Counted from the first letter of the stretch, positions 35,434 to 48,592 are shown. The stretch is DNA of 64,000 bases from Daldinia sp. FL1419 (GCA_025201765.1 MU623374.1:1-64000); one strand, 5' to 3'. Program-made: numbers and translations. Notes: a model not told the origin generated them from the letters alone.

Positions 35434-36961
35434 ATGGAGCAGGTCGCCTCGACGCTCTTCGCGTTCCCTGATACGGATTTCAACTTCGCCGATAACGCTG
35501 CTTTTGATACCGCCGCGAGGCAACATGTCGGTAAACTCTCGAGGCTACTCAAGGAACAGAATGCCTCGATAATTACCCATGGCCATCAACTGATTACCAT
35601 GCTTGACCCGGCTCTCCATACCTTATCATACCTTGCAGTCCTTCATGCCCTTCTACTCCCCAGCCCAGACTCGTCTATTCCTCGTGATGTTCTTTTGAGC
35701 AAGTTCGTGCAGTTTTTGTGCGTCTTCGATGCGCGCCAGGCCCGATATGCCAAAGCCCACTTGCATGATATTTTACTCGCCGCTGGAAGTGGTCAATTCT
35801 TGCCCGTAAGTCCTTAGACCTCATATTGTTATGCTTCATTTCGTAGAAACTAACTGGACTTTGTAGCCTTCGGTTGCCGCCAGCGCTCTTGCGACAGCTA
35901 TCCTACGCCTCGACCCGACCGGAAGCATGCTTACCATGTCCCATATCCAACTCGTCAAACTTGCCTACCAGACCAATAACATCGTCTCGGCTCTTCCAGT
36001 ACTCGACAAGAATATCGTATACTTTCCTAGCATGGCCAGCTACGGCGAACCGAGATACCTTTGCGATTTATCCCTACCACCGCCGGCCTACCTCTCGAGA
36101 GAAACAGGGCTCAATACCCAACTGAAATCTTCCTTAATCTTAGAGTACGATATATTCCGCGGCATGTCATATTGCACCCTCAGAGATTGGGCAAATGCAC
36201 ATGCGGCTTTCGAAAGGGTTGTTACATATCCTACGCGCGAGGGCGGTGTGAGCAAGATCATGGTGGAGGCTTACAAGAAGTGGGTGTTGGTCAGTTTGCT
36301 CTTTACAGGGAAACTTTCAGACCCCCCAGCATACACAGGAGTTGCGGCGAACAAGCTCTATGGAAATCTCGGAAAGCCGTACACGGCACTCGCAGCGCTA
36401 TTCGTGGCTGATAACGCTCAGGCACTGAAGGCCGAGGTTGAAAAGAACACACAAGTATGGTTAGAAGATGGGAATACCGGATTGGTTCAGGAAGTTCTCT
36501 CGGCATATCAGAAGTGGCAGGTTCTAGGATTGGAAAAAATCTACTCCAAGATTTCGCTCTCCGAGATACGCAAACAGACCACGAGCGCGGAGACGGGAGA
36601 GACGCTCCCGAAGGACGAAGATATGGAGATGCTTGTTCAAAATATGATAATATCCGGCATGTTAAATGGAGTCGTCGAGAAGAATGACGACGGCACGGCT
36701 TTCCTTACTTTCTTGTCCTCATCCATGCAACTTTCGGAGAAGGACGTCGCTAGAGAGTACTCCGCCGCCGCGGCCCAACTCAAGAAACTACAGCCTATCT
36801 TCAAAGCGACAAAGGAGCGTCTAGGTACCAGCAAAGAGTATATCAAACATGTGACCAAAGAGAAAAGTCGGGCTGACAAGAATGAACCGGATCCCACTCT
36901 TGCATTCGATGCCCACGTGGACGACGAGGATCTGATGGGCGGCGTGGTAGCTACTGGCTGA
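35434..36961 (+). CDS. csn3: COP9 signalosome subunit 3
   Basis: Two exons: 35434-35805 and 35867-36961 (488 aa). ATG 35434 is the first in-frame ATG. The single 61-bp intron has a GTAAGT donor and TGTAG acceptor. The protein is mainly helical. Segments such as YSKISLSEIR, MIISGMLNGVVEKNDDGTAF and SEKDVAREYSAAAAQLKKLQ belong to the PCI-like C-terminal half of CSN3. The N-terminal half carries helical repeats (FRGMSYCTLRDWANAHAAFE). CSN3 is a scaffold subunit of the complex that removes NEDD8 from cullins and controls development and light responses in filamentous fungi. Length fits the family. Acidic C-terminus DAHVDDEDLMGG. Confidence 0.93.
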
Positions 36962-37796
36962 GTGATGTTAAGATAGTTCCTACCGCTCATCGGACTGGCC
37001 CATAGGAAGCGAAGATCGATTGGCTTTTCAATTAGGTCTTGGTTTTGGGAAGTCCTCTTCAAGCCGTGGTTACCCACCTCCTGGTTAGGCGGAAGGGTGC
37101 CAGGCTGGTTTGGAGAAAAGCTCTGAAGAAAAAACCGAAATCGACATGTCACGATTGCACGTTCTTATGCGGCGGCGTTTAGAGGAGAGATATTTGCATC
37201 TGCAGGCAGCAGTGCCCTCCCCAAATTGATAACCGTTGATCATGGCTTAGTATGCCATTTAGCTAGAGACGAACAGATGGACGGATGATAGCTAGCTACG
37301 AATTGTTTGGACGTCCTAGTTTATTAAGAAGCTAGCAGCACGGAGTCAAGAATAAAAGGCACTGATGATATCTCCCATTTGCTATTGATTCTTCATTACC
37401 ATTCTGTGTCGTAAGCACGTTTTCCCTCGTAGCATACAATGTGGATTTTGACTCCCCTCACTGGGTTACTTCTCTCCTAACTCATTCCATATTGACAGTA
37501 TTCGTGTCTTTTTAATAGATGCCGTATGTGCGACGAATCCATATAACCCGCATGCAAGAGTGAAATACCTGGCTAAGGGGTTCGTCTTAAACCGATGCCT
37601 ACGGCTAACGAACTCGGAATAACATCATATCTCATCCGGGGCTATGCATGCCCACAACCCGCCCCCTATAGATTATTTTGGCGGCATACCAACTCGATAA
37701 TATGAACTACCTAATCGTCGTGTTTCATATCACCTAGGACGCCCCTACAATGCCTGATGTATATCTGCGCATTGCATGATAGAACGAGAGCTACGA
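36962..37796. other. Convergent 3' intergenic region
   Basis: An 835-bp spacer between the ends of CSN3 (+) and RFA1 (-). No gene or notable repeat seen. Confidence 0.5.
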
Positions 37797-39913
37797 TTAT
37801 GAGCTAATGCCAAATTGCTTGATCATATCGGACAACTTTAGAGCTTCAGCCCGGAAGTCCAACTGATTAGCACTCTGTACTTGGTAACGTACTCTACGCA
37901 TTCTATTAGCCACGACTCCTTAGCCAAAGGGGAGACATTAATAGCAAACCACATACCGTGAGTTTTCGCCGTATGATTCCGTCTTGGCGCGGCATCTGAA
38001 GTTAAGCTTGGTGCAATTGGCGGCTTCGAATATACCAGGAAACCTGTCCTCGTCGTTCTCCTTAATCTCCATCAACTCGTTGGCCGTCATGCCCATGATG
38101 ACGCGCCCGACGTCGTCGAAGCACGATAGCCAGAGCTGTCCGGTGTGGTCGTTTACGTTTACACTCATGATGTACCTGTACTGCGGCCGCGGGTGAGCAA
38201 TGTCGCATTTCTCACATCGCCACGTACCATCACCTTGGTCGACGACCTTCTTGTTGCATCCCTCGCTGCTGCATGCGGGATATGCGAAGTTGTCCTGCTT
38301 GATATAGACAATGGTGGCTTTGACGTTGAAATAGTCTACATCCATCGTTCCGAGGCCCTCGTCCTTCACTTGGGATATGACCTTCACCTGATCGGTACGG
38401 CCTGTTGCAGCACCCAAAGATGCCATGTTGTTGTGCGTGGAGAAGTTGTCAATGCGGCCATGAGAGTCGTACCAGCCCTTCAGACGGTGGGCCTCTTCGA
38501 TGTCGGGATCGACGCTCATGGTACCAGAGGACAGAAGCGAAAGAGATCGACCACCGAAGTCAGACACCTTCACGCCCTTGAACGCAACAATAGACTCCGG
38601 TTGAACAGCAAACGTAGTGGCAGTCTTGCCCCATATCGTGAGACGTATAGAAAACTGTGTGTCGTCAACCAACGTTAATTCTCGTTTGTCAAAGGGCTTG
38701 CCGGTGTTCTTAGAAGTAATGGACGAAACCTCGCCAACTTCCTTCAGGACACCAATAACATCGATAGTAGCATCCTTTTCTACATGCTCGATATCTGCGA
38801 TCTGGACAAAATTGAAGCGGGCCTGAGGTACGCTGGATTGGTCTTCGGCCTTCTCAATGACTGTATCCCGCTCAAAGGTGAGCTCATAGTCGTTAGGGAG
38901 ATTGGTGAATTGCTTCTTTGCGAGGGCAACACGACACGGATTGCTAACGTAATAGACCTGGCCTTCTTGTAATAGATCGTAAAATTGGTCACATTGCTCA
39001 TTGAATCCGGTAGCCTTGATTTCACCGCTTTCGTCGAGAAAATTGACGGAGAACAGTTTACCCTCGCCAGAAGCCTTGTGCCAGGTCCTTATGTCGGACT
39101 TATAGGACACTCGTGCCTTGATAGTCCACTTGTGTGCATAAGGGGAGAGAGCCTCGATCGGGTATATGACACTGTTGCCATGGGTTTTTACAGCTCCTCC
39201 TCCTCCTCCTCCCATATGCGACGATACGGGTTCTGATTTCACTGGCGCCGAAGACTCGGTCTTTACGCCATAGAAGTTTGATCCGCTTATGGCTGTGTTG
39301 GCAGGAGCAGCACCTTCCGGCTTGGCTTCGAATGCCTGAGGCTCGCCGATTCGATCATGAACACCGAGTTCCGTAGCAACAGCAAGGTCGAGGATAATTA
39401 GGATGCTACATAGCGTTAATGCTTATAATTCTCAGGCCATTTTGTCTGTCTTAATCTGCCACTCACTTCTTCCCCTTGACCGAATTTGCTTGATAGGACT
39501 TGATACGAACAAGAGCCCCACGAACAAGGGAGCCATTGTGGATTACATGATTAGCCTCTATAGATGTTGTAAGTTTCATTATACCATTGTCTTGTAGGCT
39601 AGGCATTGGGACGTACGTGTTGCCAACATGCACTGGACATAATTGCGTATATCGCTTAAGACCACACGATAGCGTTCGGGTTGACCGGGACCTTGCTGAG
39701 GAGCGAGGGGCTTGATTTGTAGACATTGTAAGACAGGAACTGGGTAAAGCTGCTCGACGTGGTCTGGGTCGTTAAAGATGGCGCTGGATTATTAGTTAGC
39801 ATAGACGTATAATTTAATAAGAAAAAAAAGGGAAGGGAAAAAAGAAGCTATAGCAGTTTTACATACTCTAGAGCCCCTTGAGTAATGGATTGTTGCGCCG
39901 CTGCAACCGACAT
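37797..39913 (-). CDS. rfa1: Replication protein A large subunit (RPA70/RFA1)
   Basis: Five exons on the minus strand: 39913-39867, 39783-39617, 39557-39467, 39405-37957 and 37893-37797 (616 aa; yeast Rfa1 is about 620). OB folds follow in order: the N-terminal interaction fold (ITQGALDAIFND...YRVVLSDIRNYVQCMLAT...YQANSVKGKN), then DBD-A from IEALSPYAHKWTIKARVSYK, DBD-B with VGEVSSITSKNTGKPFDKRE, and DBD-C. DBD-C has a C4 zinc ribbon near residues 478-502 (CSSEGCNKK...WRCEKC). It binds single-stranded DNA in replication, repair and recombination in the nucleus. Only the fourth exon is a long ORF. The last exon (VRYQVQSANQLDFRAEALKL) restores the conserved C-terminal helix of the trimer core. 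An ACGCGT box lies upstream. Confidence 0.96.
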
Positions 39914-40013
39914 GTTGATACTTGATTTTGCTCTGTTACGTTGTCTCTTCAACGGCAAAGGCAACAAGATATATTATGTCAAAGCTGGACGTTACGATCT
40001 CGGAACTTTGCAA

Positions 40014-40047
40014 GTGGGAATCTTGACAGTGGGAATCTTGACAGTGG
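40014..40047 (+). repeat. 15-bp exact tandem repeat in the RFA1 promoter
   Basis: GTGGGAATCTTGACA occurs twice in tandem plus a 4-bp start of a third copy, about 100-135 bp upstream of the RFA1 start codon. Confidence 0.9.
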
Positions 40048-40066
40048 AAGAGGTCTACCTAATTAA

Positions 40067-40072
40067 ACGCGT
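40067..40072. promoter_or_regulatory. Candidate MluI cell-cycle box (ACGCGT)
   Basis: ACGCGT lies 154 bp upstream of the RFA1 ATG. MCB elements bound by MBF drive G1/S expression of replication genes, including RFA1 in yeast. The hexamer also occurs by chance elsewhere in the window, so only the position supports function. Confidence 0.4.
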
Positions 40073-40570
40073 CAGGCCAAGAAAGGTCGCGTCCAGAATT
40101 TAAGTAGTGGGTACTGTGGCGTGCCACGTCCTCTGAAAGCGCGGGGTTCTTTCTCTCTAACCTAACAACTTGTATCGGGTACCGGTATATTGGCCGTCTT
40201 GTATACATGTAGATTGTGCCCGACTTAGGTATTGTACGTGGGGCTGTAAGCTGAAGCTGTAGCTGCCTAGGTGAATACGACCAATAACATATAAGATAGC
40301 TACAAAACTGTCAGCTGGCAAACCCCCCGTACGTCATTCTTTCAGGCGCCAATATAACCTACATCCATCCATGTACCTGGGTAAGCATATGAAAGTACCA
40401 AGGTGCGATTGCCAAGCACATGAACATTTCGTACATCTATCTTACGTTTTAGGAGGTACCAGCTTCTATCATTCGATCTTCTTACATGTTCCCCAAAATC
40501 TTCAATAATTACTGATTAGGTACCTATCTACAACACTACGACACCGTAACGGTTGATCACTTCCATCATC

Positions 40571-41786
40571 ATGGCGGACGCAGATGTTGCAACTAGATCC
40601 CCTGAGAGCGATGCTCGAGAGAATACTCAAGAGACTGCAACCCCAGGGGAAACTCCAGCACATACAAGCCCCACAATGGGCGAGCACTGCACTTCTGACA
40701 GACCTACTCGTAAGTCATCCTAAACTAGCAGGTCGATCAGTGTCGGCATTGACGTTTATTGCGCAGCTACCGGTCTAGCTCCGAAGGGAGAAGTAAGGAA
40801 ACTTGGTGGAGTGGATGTTAGTCCTCCGATGCAGCAATAGCCGTCGATTTGCTTATAAGCCCAAGCTTATATCGTAGTAGGTCTACCTTGCAAAACCGGA
40901 ATCGTACCCGACGAACCCATCGAAGCTACTTCTCCTTCTTTCAAGCGGAACGGGGATAAAATCGACGAATAATCAGATTCAAGCTGATAAGTTTGCCGAT
41001 GAGGGTTTGTATGTATATCCCAAGGTGCTAGGTATAGCACCTTAGCTCAAACGTAGAGGGTTATTTGGTATTGATATGATTGGTATTAATTCTTGAGATA
41101 GCGTTGTTGTCATGCCTGACCTTTTCGACGGCAACCCTGCCCCGAACTCTTCTCCCGTTTCCGAAGATGAAGCGCAAGGGACGTCGTTCCTTGACAAGCT
41201 CAAGTTCAAGGCGGTCGAGATTGCAAAATCATTCGTAATCGACGAGTGGTTAGCACGCCATACCGAAGAAAAGGTTATGCCCATACTAGAGAAAGTTATC
41301 GACGCATGCAAAGGCGAATTCGCGGATGCAGTTGGTAATGGAGGCGGCATATACGCCGTAGGCTATTGTTTCGGAGGACGATATGTGCTCCTGCTAGCAA
41401 GCGAGCGTAGCCAGGCGCAGACCGGTTGGTCTGGCGCGCAGAAACCTGCGGATGAGGAAGCGGGCGAAGGAGCCGGCCCATCGAAGAAGGGCCCGTATAT
41501 CAAAGCAGGTGCGCTGGCGCACGCAACTTTGGTATCGCCAGAGGATTTCCAGGGATTAAAAGTACCTGTAAGCTTGGTGTGCGTAGAAAGCGACCCCATG
41601 TTCCCCGACGAAGTCCGAGAAACCGGCGAAAAGATTATGTCCACGGAGAATGTGGAGCATGAAGTCCAGGTCTATCCCGGCGTCCCGCATGGCTTCGCCG
41701 TCATTGGAGACTACGATGACGCTCACATCAAGGATGCACAAATAACGGCCTTCGAGCAGATGCTAAGATGGCTCAAAGAACATTAG
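40571..41786 (+). CDS. Dienelactone hydrolase family alpha/beta-hydrolase
   Basis: Four exons: 40571-40709, 40767-40816, 40881-41008 and 41102-41786 (333 aa). The exon 3 donor is GTATGT and phase is continuous. The order fits the family: an N-terminal cap (HCTSDRPTPTGLAPKGEVRK), LLLLLSSGTGIKSTNNQIQA, FVVVMPDLFDGNPAPN, then the nucleophile elbow GYCFGG with Cys195. The remaining triad candidates are Asp270 (VESDPMFPDE) and His302 (VPHGFAV). A Cys nucleophile is typical of dienelactone hydrolases, which open lactone rings in aromatic degradation; many fungal paralogs have unknown substrates. An insert (TGWSGAQKPADEEAGEGAGP, ~206-225) lengthens the core. Cytosolic, no signal peptide. Converges with the quinone oxidoreductase. 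Confidence 0.9.
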
Positions 41787-41920
41787 AAGGAGCATAAGGT
41801 TGACTAACTTCATGGCGTTCACTGGTTATCTTGTAGTTAAGAGAGCATGGCGATTAGATTTTCCAGTAGTTATGTTGATATCAGTCATGAATAAAGCCTT
41901 GATGTTTTCTTCGGGTGCTC

Positions 41921-43062
41921 CTACGGAACTGTGCAGATTATTTTCCCCGTAGTCTTATTTTCCTCTAGCAGCTGGTGCGCCTTGATAATCTCGTCCATAG
42001 GGAGGACTGTATCAATCAAGACCTTTAGCTTACCACTTTCGAAATGAGGAATATACTCGGCTAGCTTGTCCCTTAACCGACCTTGATAGTCAGGATCCCT
42101 GCTTCGCAATGTGCTACCCTCAAGTCGGATTCGCTTGTAAAGTAGCATGCTATAATCCACCCCGTCGAGACGAGTCCCGCCCATCATGCCAAGCGTAACC
42201 CATCGAGCATCTCTCGCCGCAACCGTGAGATTCTTCTGGAAGTAACTAGCCCCGATGAAGTCTATGATCAGATCAACACCCTTGCCACCTGTAGCCTCTA
42301 GAATTTCCTTGGCCCAGTCCTGGGTCTTGTAGTTGAAGGCCTTGGTAGCACCAAGCTCGCGCTCGATAAATCGGCACTTTTCATCCGTGCCAGCTGTTGC
42401 GTAAACCGCACTCGCGCCGCTGTCGAGGCTGAGTTGGATTCCTGCGATACTGACACCGCTAGCCTGCATAAAATGTGAGTCTGGTAAACGGCGTGAAACT
42501 GGACAATTAACTTACACCCGCATGCCACAGCACAGTCTTCCCTGGCGCAAAGTCGCCGACTAAATGCAGCGCCTGCGTGGCAGTGATCCACGTCTCGGGA
42601 ATCCCCGCCGCCGTCTCCCAGGAGAAGCTATCCGGCTTGTGCAGCAGCATCCTGGAGCTCACGGCGATGTATTCGGCATACGCACCTCCGTACGCCAAGC
42701 CGAAGACGGCGTCGCCGACCTTGAAATCGCCGTGAGCGCCGGGCCCGAAGGACTCGATTGTGCCGCTGAACTCGACTCCTAGGGTGGATGGCGCTTGGGG
42801 CGGTACTGGATACTTCCCTTCCCGCTGGATTAGGTCCATGCGGTTTAACCCGAAGGCTTTGACGCGCACGAGGGCGTCGCCTTCTTTAGGTGAGGGTTTG
42901 GGCGTTTCCGGGTTTATGAAGAGGGAGGTGGCGGGGCCTTTGCCGCCTCTGATTTCTGCGTTGGAGTGAGTGGTGTTAGTTTATATACATAATAGCTGTG
43001 TAATATATATCCCAGGCCTGAGTTGTCGATCACCTACCAACAGCTTTCATCATGTTACTCAT
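41921..43062 (-). CDS. NAD(P)H quinone oxidoreductase, zinc-independent MDR family (PIG3-like)
   Basis: Three exons on the minus strand: 43062-43038, 42955-42516 and 42463-41921 (335 aa). The 25-nt first exon encodes MSNMMKAV. The GroES-like half has ALVRVKAFGLNRMDLIQREG and LGVEFSGTIESFGPG. The Rossmann half has WHAGASGVSIAGIQLS and FNYKTQDWAKEIL...GKGVDLIIDFIGAS. The catalytic-zinc ligand pattern of alcohol dehydrogenases is absent, placing it with quinone oxidoreductases such as PIG3/TP53I3 that reduce quinones with NADPH. LLYKRIRLEGSTLRSRDPDY is typical of that branch. The 82-bp first intron separates the tiny start exon. It ends 134 bp from the stop of the DLH gene. Confidence 0.92.
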
Positions 43063-46000
43063 TTTGACTGCAGGAGTATTATAACAGTTATATGGCAATG
43101 GAGAACGAGGTTTCAGCCAGACAGAGATGGGTTGTCTAATATTTATTCAAACTATCCCGAGCTGTTAATTGTCAATGACGATGTTACTCTTTATGTGGTT
43201 CAACTAGAATTGTGCTTTGAAATCCAACCGTAGCTCGAGTTAGACAATTAGCACCTATTCCGTGTACTTCCTAGCACCGTAGAGGTTACTTTGACCGATG
43301 GCGAACAGCTGCATGGCACTGCATATACATGTGCCTTAGTGGAAGATGCTAGATGACATCAAGTTTACTAAGCGATTTAACCCGAAATCTAGTCCCGTTC
43401 GATCTTAATTTCATTCGCACCCGTACGCCGAATCCCGATTTCCGTGTGCCTTAGCCCGTACGGACGGAATTCTTTTTATTCACATACCGCTAGCAGAGTC
43501 GGGAATCGTAGATTGCATACTAAGAACTCGTCGGTGTAGTTAAGGTCTGCTTGAATCGTCTACGGCGGAATTATTCAACCCTCTGGAAACCGTTCATATC
43601 ACAACGGGAACACCTATTAGACCGGCCCTCCTTTTTCTCATCCGGGTCGTCGCCAATTCTTCACAATGTGGAATTCTAGAATGCCGCGTAATATTCTCCG
43701 CACATGGACACGCCACGAAATAAATATGAACCACACATCAAGCCACTCAACCCAAGGCACTCATTATCACTCGCGCTGTTTACATCGCAACAGGTATTGG
43801 GAAAATAGGGCCATGCTCGGGCGACTGCTCAGTTGAGGTTCACGGGTATGATCGCAAATAGTTCGGCGAATTGGACGTTGGCGTCTCGTTTATAGTACGA
43901 AGTTAACGATATCTCCTATAACGAACCTACAACTCGATTAAAAATAAGCGCATTTCAACGGCTCACCAGCTTTTAGAACATATACACTTGATATCATCCG
44001 AGTATATAGAACCCAGCGGTCATTCGTAACACGCATATCCGAACGGGCGAATTCGAAACATCTCAAAGACCTCCGAGTCGACCAGTTGATCCAGACAACA
44101 CCTATCAGTAGGTCAAGTACCAAACTTTCATAACGATAATTAAGTAGCGAGAAGAAAGAGCTCAAGTCTTTGCTTTGCCATAAACCGGTTTGCTTCCTCT
44201 CGTCGACGTCAACGTTTAGGTGTTAAAGGACGCGTACGAGAGCAGAGCACAATAAAGGACCAAGACACAACTAAAACGTAGAGCACGCGTTGATTGGTGG
44301 TATTGCGTTATTAAACAAGATCTCGTATGTATTTGATTACCGTGGCAGCGGTTGCATCGAAGATCTCTTAATTCATCCATGTGGGCATGGTGGAAATTGC
44401 ATGGAGAGGCCCATGTAAACCAATAATGGAGCGCCTGGGCATAGAATGGGCATATGTACGTGGTAACGACCATTGAACAGGTCCGGAAAGCCCCATCCGT
44501 GGTAGACAAACCTTTGCTTATTGATAATATGAGATAGCCTATTTTAGCACGACAGAGTGATAGCTGCATGGTATTTCCTGTTTCGACTACGAGCCCCATT
44601 ACTGTTTTCGAACCTAAGGTGATCCGTAGGTGATATGACATGTCGAGTGAAGCTAAAACTCGGAGATCACTTTTCTGTCTCAGCTCCGGCTGCGTCTGTC
44701 TGTATATAAGTAAGGCAGCCCTTAGTTCAAACTCACGGCAGATCGTCAAGAGTCGAATTAGACATTGAGATTGAGCTAGATTCAGCCCCGAAAAATCTTA
44801 AAAGCTTAGGTGAGATCTACCTACACCGTCGACGACTGGTCTCGGTGGCTTGAGCAGACGCCTGTGGAACCCGAGCAGGAGATAAAACCTACCGACGTAG
44901 TAAAACCCTAGTTGATCGAAAGGATATATGTACATAGCGCTAGAGATAATTAGCGAGATTTTCCAGGGGAGACCATTTCATATTGTTGCTACTTTCTTAT
45001 TACATGTGTAGATACGAGGCGAGAAACCAGCGTGGAAACTATGTAGATACTATTGCTGCATGGATTTTGATAGGATATGCCGATATACCACACCGCATCG
45101 AGTCAATGTTCTCAAAGGACCCATCCCTCTTTACGTAGCTGTACATTTATGGTAATTATTCGCATTAAAGATTCCTTTCTAAAGCTCACATAGGCGGATT
45201 GATACGAGGTGCTAAATTACACGTGTACTTGTGACAATAACATCCGATCGTATCCATGCTTTACTACCGGATCTAGAACAACGGAAAAATACCGAGTCCT
45301 GGCTCTTATCAAACCTGTTATGCAGTTTGACTAACTAACTTTCCAGAAAGCCTCAAAGAACGCTTGGTAATTTCCGCGTCCGTCCACGAAAAGCACCAAT
45401 CCAGATGAAATCCTGGAGAGGACCGACCGGTTATCGGTAGCGTCTTGTCAACCAGGGGTTTAACACCTCAGGGGTTTTTTACCCCGTCACCACACCACAC
45501 CTGGGCAAGGTACTAGATATGTAGTGTAGTTCTCTACCCCGTCACAACTTCAAAAGAAGCATGAAGATACGACCAGCCCTATTGTACAATGGTAATTTAG
45601 TTTCCAATACTAGCTAGAGGTAGTTAGTTGAAACATCTAAAACATGTTCCTGTTTTGCACATGCTGCATTAAATATAATACGTTTTATCTATTAATGTTC
45701 CTCGGTACTATTAACGAGTATTTCGAGATTGGATGGGCTCAAAGCGGCGGTCGTACTTTTCCTAAATACGGAGTTGGAGTTGAAATTTATTAATTGCGCC
45801 TTGGCCTTTCTTAGGTGAAAAAGGTGTGAACCCCTGAATGGACGCACTAAATGGGATTAGATGCATTGCTGTTTTAATAGTCGATACGCTTTTGCTTCCT
45901 TGCATAAACACCAAAACCGGCAAAGCCTTATCGGATTTCCCGGATTAATAGATACGATACGTCCATACGTACCTCTTCTATTCTACGTTAGCTTTTATTA

Positions 46001-47772
46001 GCTTTTATGGGCGTTGGGTACATTGATGCTTTGGATTTGTTATCGGAACGATTGAGTTTTTTGCTTACGGCGTCAGCATCTTTGTCCACAATTGCGGTTC
46101 CTGCAGAAGCGTAATCTGTTCCTGCATCTTCAATTGGCAAGTGGCAAATTTTAGTGACCGACTACTGTACTTGGGACCTTTTTTGACCTTGACCTTTCAC
46201 CGACCTGTGTTGTGGATTTAGGTACCTACCTACCTAGGCATATAACATATCTGGGCACTTATTATTCCAAAATACGATGAGATGGGTATGGTTTTTTTTT
46301 TTCTTCTTTTTTTCACGATGCACCGATGGCAACTCGGTCCGTGAACAACGCACAACCATATCACCGATTAAATCAGTACTAAGAATAGATCGATACAATT
46401 AAAACAACTGATAAGTCGATACAGTTTAACTAACTAACTAATTAGCTCATTATTAGAAAATGTTTCTGATGAGCTTCTAGCCAAGGAGAAAAATCTTACG
46501 CTAGTGGCGTCCCAATTTCCGCAAATCGCCAGCTTAGGGGCAGCCTAGAAAAGTGAACCGTGTATGCTTGGGACTGAGGTACTATGCGGGTATTGTATGT
46601 ACCTAGGTACCTATGCTCGACTTTTAGATTGGGGCTTGTTAGGCATTTCATACCGACATCTCTCCTTCCATGTCACCCATGTCACCCCAGTCAGCTTCGC
46701 GCTGTTCCTTGCAGGAAGCCTGCATGCTAACGCACCACCCCCAGTCCGCATCATCCAACCCAAGTCAATCCAGTCAACCCAGCCAACCAGCCAACGAACG
46801 ATGAGATCCTAAATAGTCCCGAACTATTGTTCCAAGACCCATCTCGTGTTTCTTATTATTGCTACCTGATAATGATTCATCACACCGATTGTATTCGATT
46901 CATATCGAACAGCTTCGAGAGATACCTTCAACCTGCGATGCTCCCGATAGGAGCTTAGCAGATTATATAACCCCTTTTAAGTATATCGAAGGTTGGATCT
47001 GAGCTGTACGTACATACATGCTTAGAACGACCAAGTCATTGGACATGGGGGAATATCCACAACTTGACCCCAAAAGGGGCAGATTTTGACGCTCATCATG
47101 CACCGCTAACTAAGAAGAGACATCCCCTGAGGTCCGTCCCTCTGGGGGGGCGAACAATACCTACACGCACACATAATACACACATACTAATATGTTTCTG
47201 TTAACCTCTACATATGTACAGTATGTTGGGTACGTATCTACCTTCGATCCAAGGGTATAGGTAATGATCCGTGATTGGATAAAAAAGCGAAATAAGTTGT
47301 GGAAAATAAAATAAAAATGGAGCAGATATAGATGGAGACGGAGTCTATCCTTAGTATCCTAGCGCCTCGGGGCTCATTGTCCATTGCCCTGGCAGGAACC
47401 GGGATACAGTAAGGATAGGCTATCTAGTGTGTCCATGTACGTACGGGAAGGATACACAGACAGAGAAGAGAGAGAGATAGGCGAAGTTCACGTTGCGGTG
47501 GCGTACCTAGTAACCCAGCCCAACGCAAAGGTAACCTTGGAAAGCAAGACTCCCCCATGCTGTTCGTTCTGTATATAAATCAACTCATCCGAAAACCGAC
47601 AATCTTTCCTCTCTTTTCCTTCCTCACCCACACAACTCTCGCTGCAAATACACCCTGACTTTTCAGTCAATTTCATTCGTTATACAGCATACTTAATTGC
47701 TTTTAACCCTATAAATACTTAATCCTCAACACGCTCTACACGAGTCACTTAATACCAGACAAATCAGTCAAA
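43063..47772. other. 4.7-kb gene-poor region
   Basis: I can support no gene here. The longest ORF (44216-44749, -) starts with TTG, has no motif and is probably chance. TAGGTACCTACCTACCTAGG lies near 46220, and TACCTAGGTACCTA near 46600. The last ~200 bp is the promoter and leader of the GPI-protein gene. Confidence 0.5.
47571..47579 (+). promoter_or_regulatory. TATA-like box of the GPI-protein gene
   Basis: TATATAAAT lies about 195 bp before the ATG and is followed by a CT-rich stretch (47605-47645), a common fungal start-site context. A second TATAAATA at 47710 is only 56 bp from the ATG. Confidence 0.4.
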
Positions 47773-48592
47773 ATGAAGTTCTCCGTTGCCGCTCTTGCCC
47801 TCGCCGCCGGCGTCTCTGCCAACTACCCCGTTGGTGGTGAGCAGCCTTCGTACCCGGTCGTCAGCGAGTCGTCTGCCTACCCCGTCTCTAGCCCCAGCGT
47901 CAGCGCCAGCGAGTCCGCCTCCGCCTCTTACCCGGCCTCCAGCGCTTCCTCCGCTTCCGCTTCTGCCTCGTACCCGGCTTCCAGCGCCTCTGCTTCCTAC
48001 CCGGTTGTTAGCACTTCGGCCTCTGCTCCTGGCTCGTACCCCGTTGCCGGTCCTAGCAACGCCACCTCTGCTACCCAGTACACCACCGAGGTCGTCACCT
48101 CGTACGAGACCTACTGCCCTGGACCTACCCAGATCACCTACGGCACCAACACCTACACTGTCACTGAGGTATGAATCTATATGAAATCTGCGCAAGGGTT
48201 TCAAGACTAACAAAGATGAACAGGCCACTACCTTGACCATCACTGACTGCCCTTGCACCATCAGCAAGCCCATCTACACTACTTCGTCAGTCTCCTGCGC
48301 TACTTGGTAAGATAGCATCTTTCAAATAAGATTAAATGAACTAACATGAAGCAGTGCTCCCGCCAGCAGCGGCCCGGCTCCTCCTACTTACCCTACCTCG
48401 GTCCCGGCTCCCCCCAGCTACCCTAACAGCACTGCTCCTGTCAACACCCCCACCCAGCCCTACCCTACCGGTGGTGCTCCCGGCACTTCCAGCCCGTCCA
48501 CCCCCATCCCCACTGCGGGTGCCGGTAAGGCTGCTGCCCTCTCTGGTGCTGGCCTCGCTGGTCTGCTCGGTCTCGCCGCTGCCCTTCTGTAA
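47773..48592 (+). CDS. GPI-anchored Ser/Pro-rich cell-wall protein
   Basis: Three exons: 47773-48168, 48224-48306 and 48355-48592 (238 aa). The signal peptide MKFSVAALALAAGVSA is followed by a low-complexity region of Ser/Ala with repeated SYPA/SYPV words, suited to heavy O-glycosylation. A conserved middle segment (ATQYTTEVVTSYETYCPGP, TYGTNTYTVTE, LTITDCPCTI) contains Cys residues and resembles fungal wall proteins of the CCG-6 type. A Pro/Thr/Ser stretch and a hydrophobic tail (KAAALSGAGLAGLLGLAAAL) provide a GPI-anchor signal. Expected to be covalently linked to the cell wall. High use of C-ending codons suggests strong expression. Both alternative frames stay open here only because of the GC-rich repeats. 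Confidence 0.9.

Larger units (their letters stand above)
39914..40570. other. Divergent promoter region of RFA1 and the DLH-family gene
   Basis: 657 bp shared by two divergent genes. It contains an exact 15-bp tandem duplication (40014-40047) and one MCB element (40067-40072). No gene seen. Confidence 0.6.

Noticed and set aside
44216..44749. Minus-strand ORF of 177 codons
   Set aside because: It starts with TTG, has no recognisable motif, sits in a gene desert and lacks protein-like composition.
47764..48273. Opposite-strand and alternative-frame ORFs over the GPI protein
   Set aside because: They arise from the Ser/Ala/Pro repeat region; only the plus-strand frame has a signal peptide, conserved Cys region and GPI tail.
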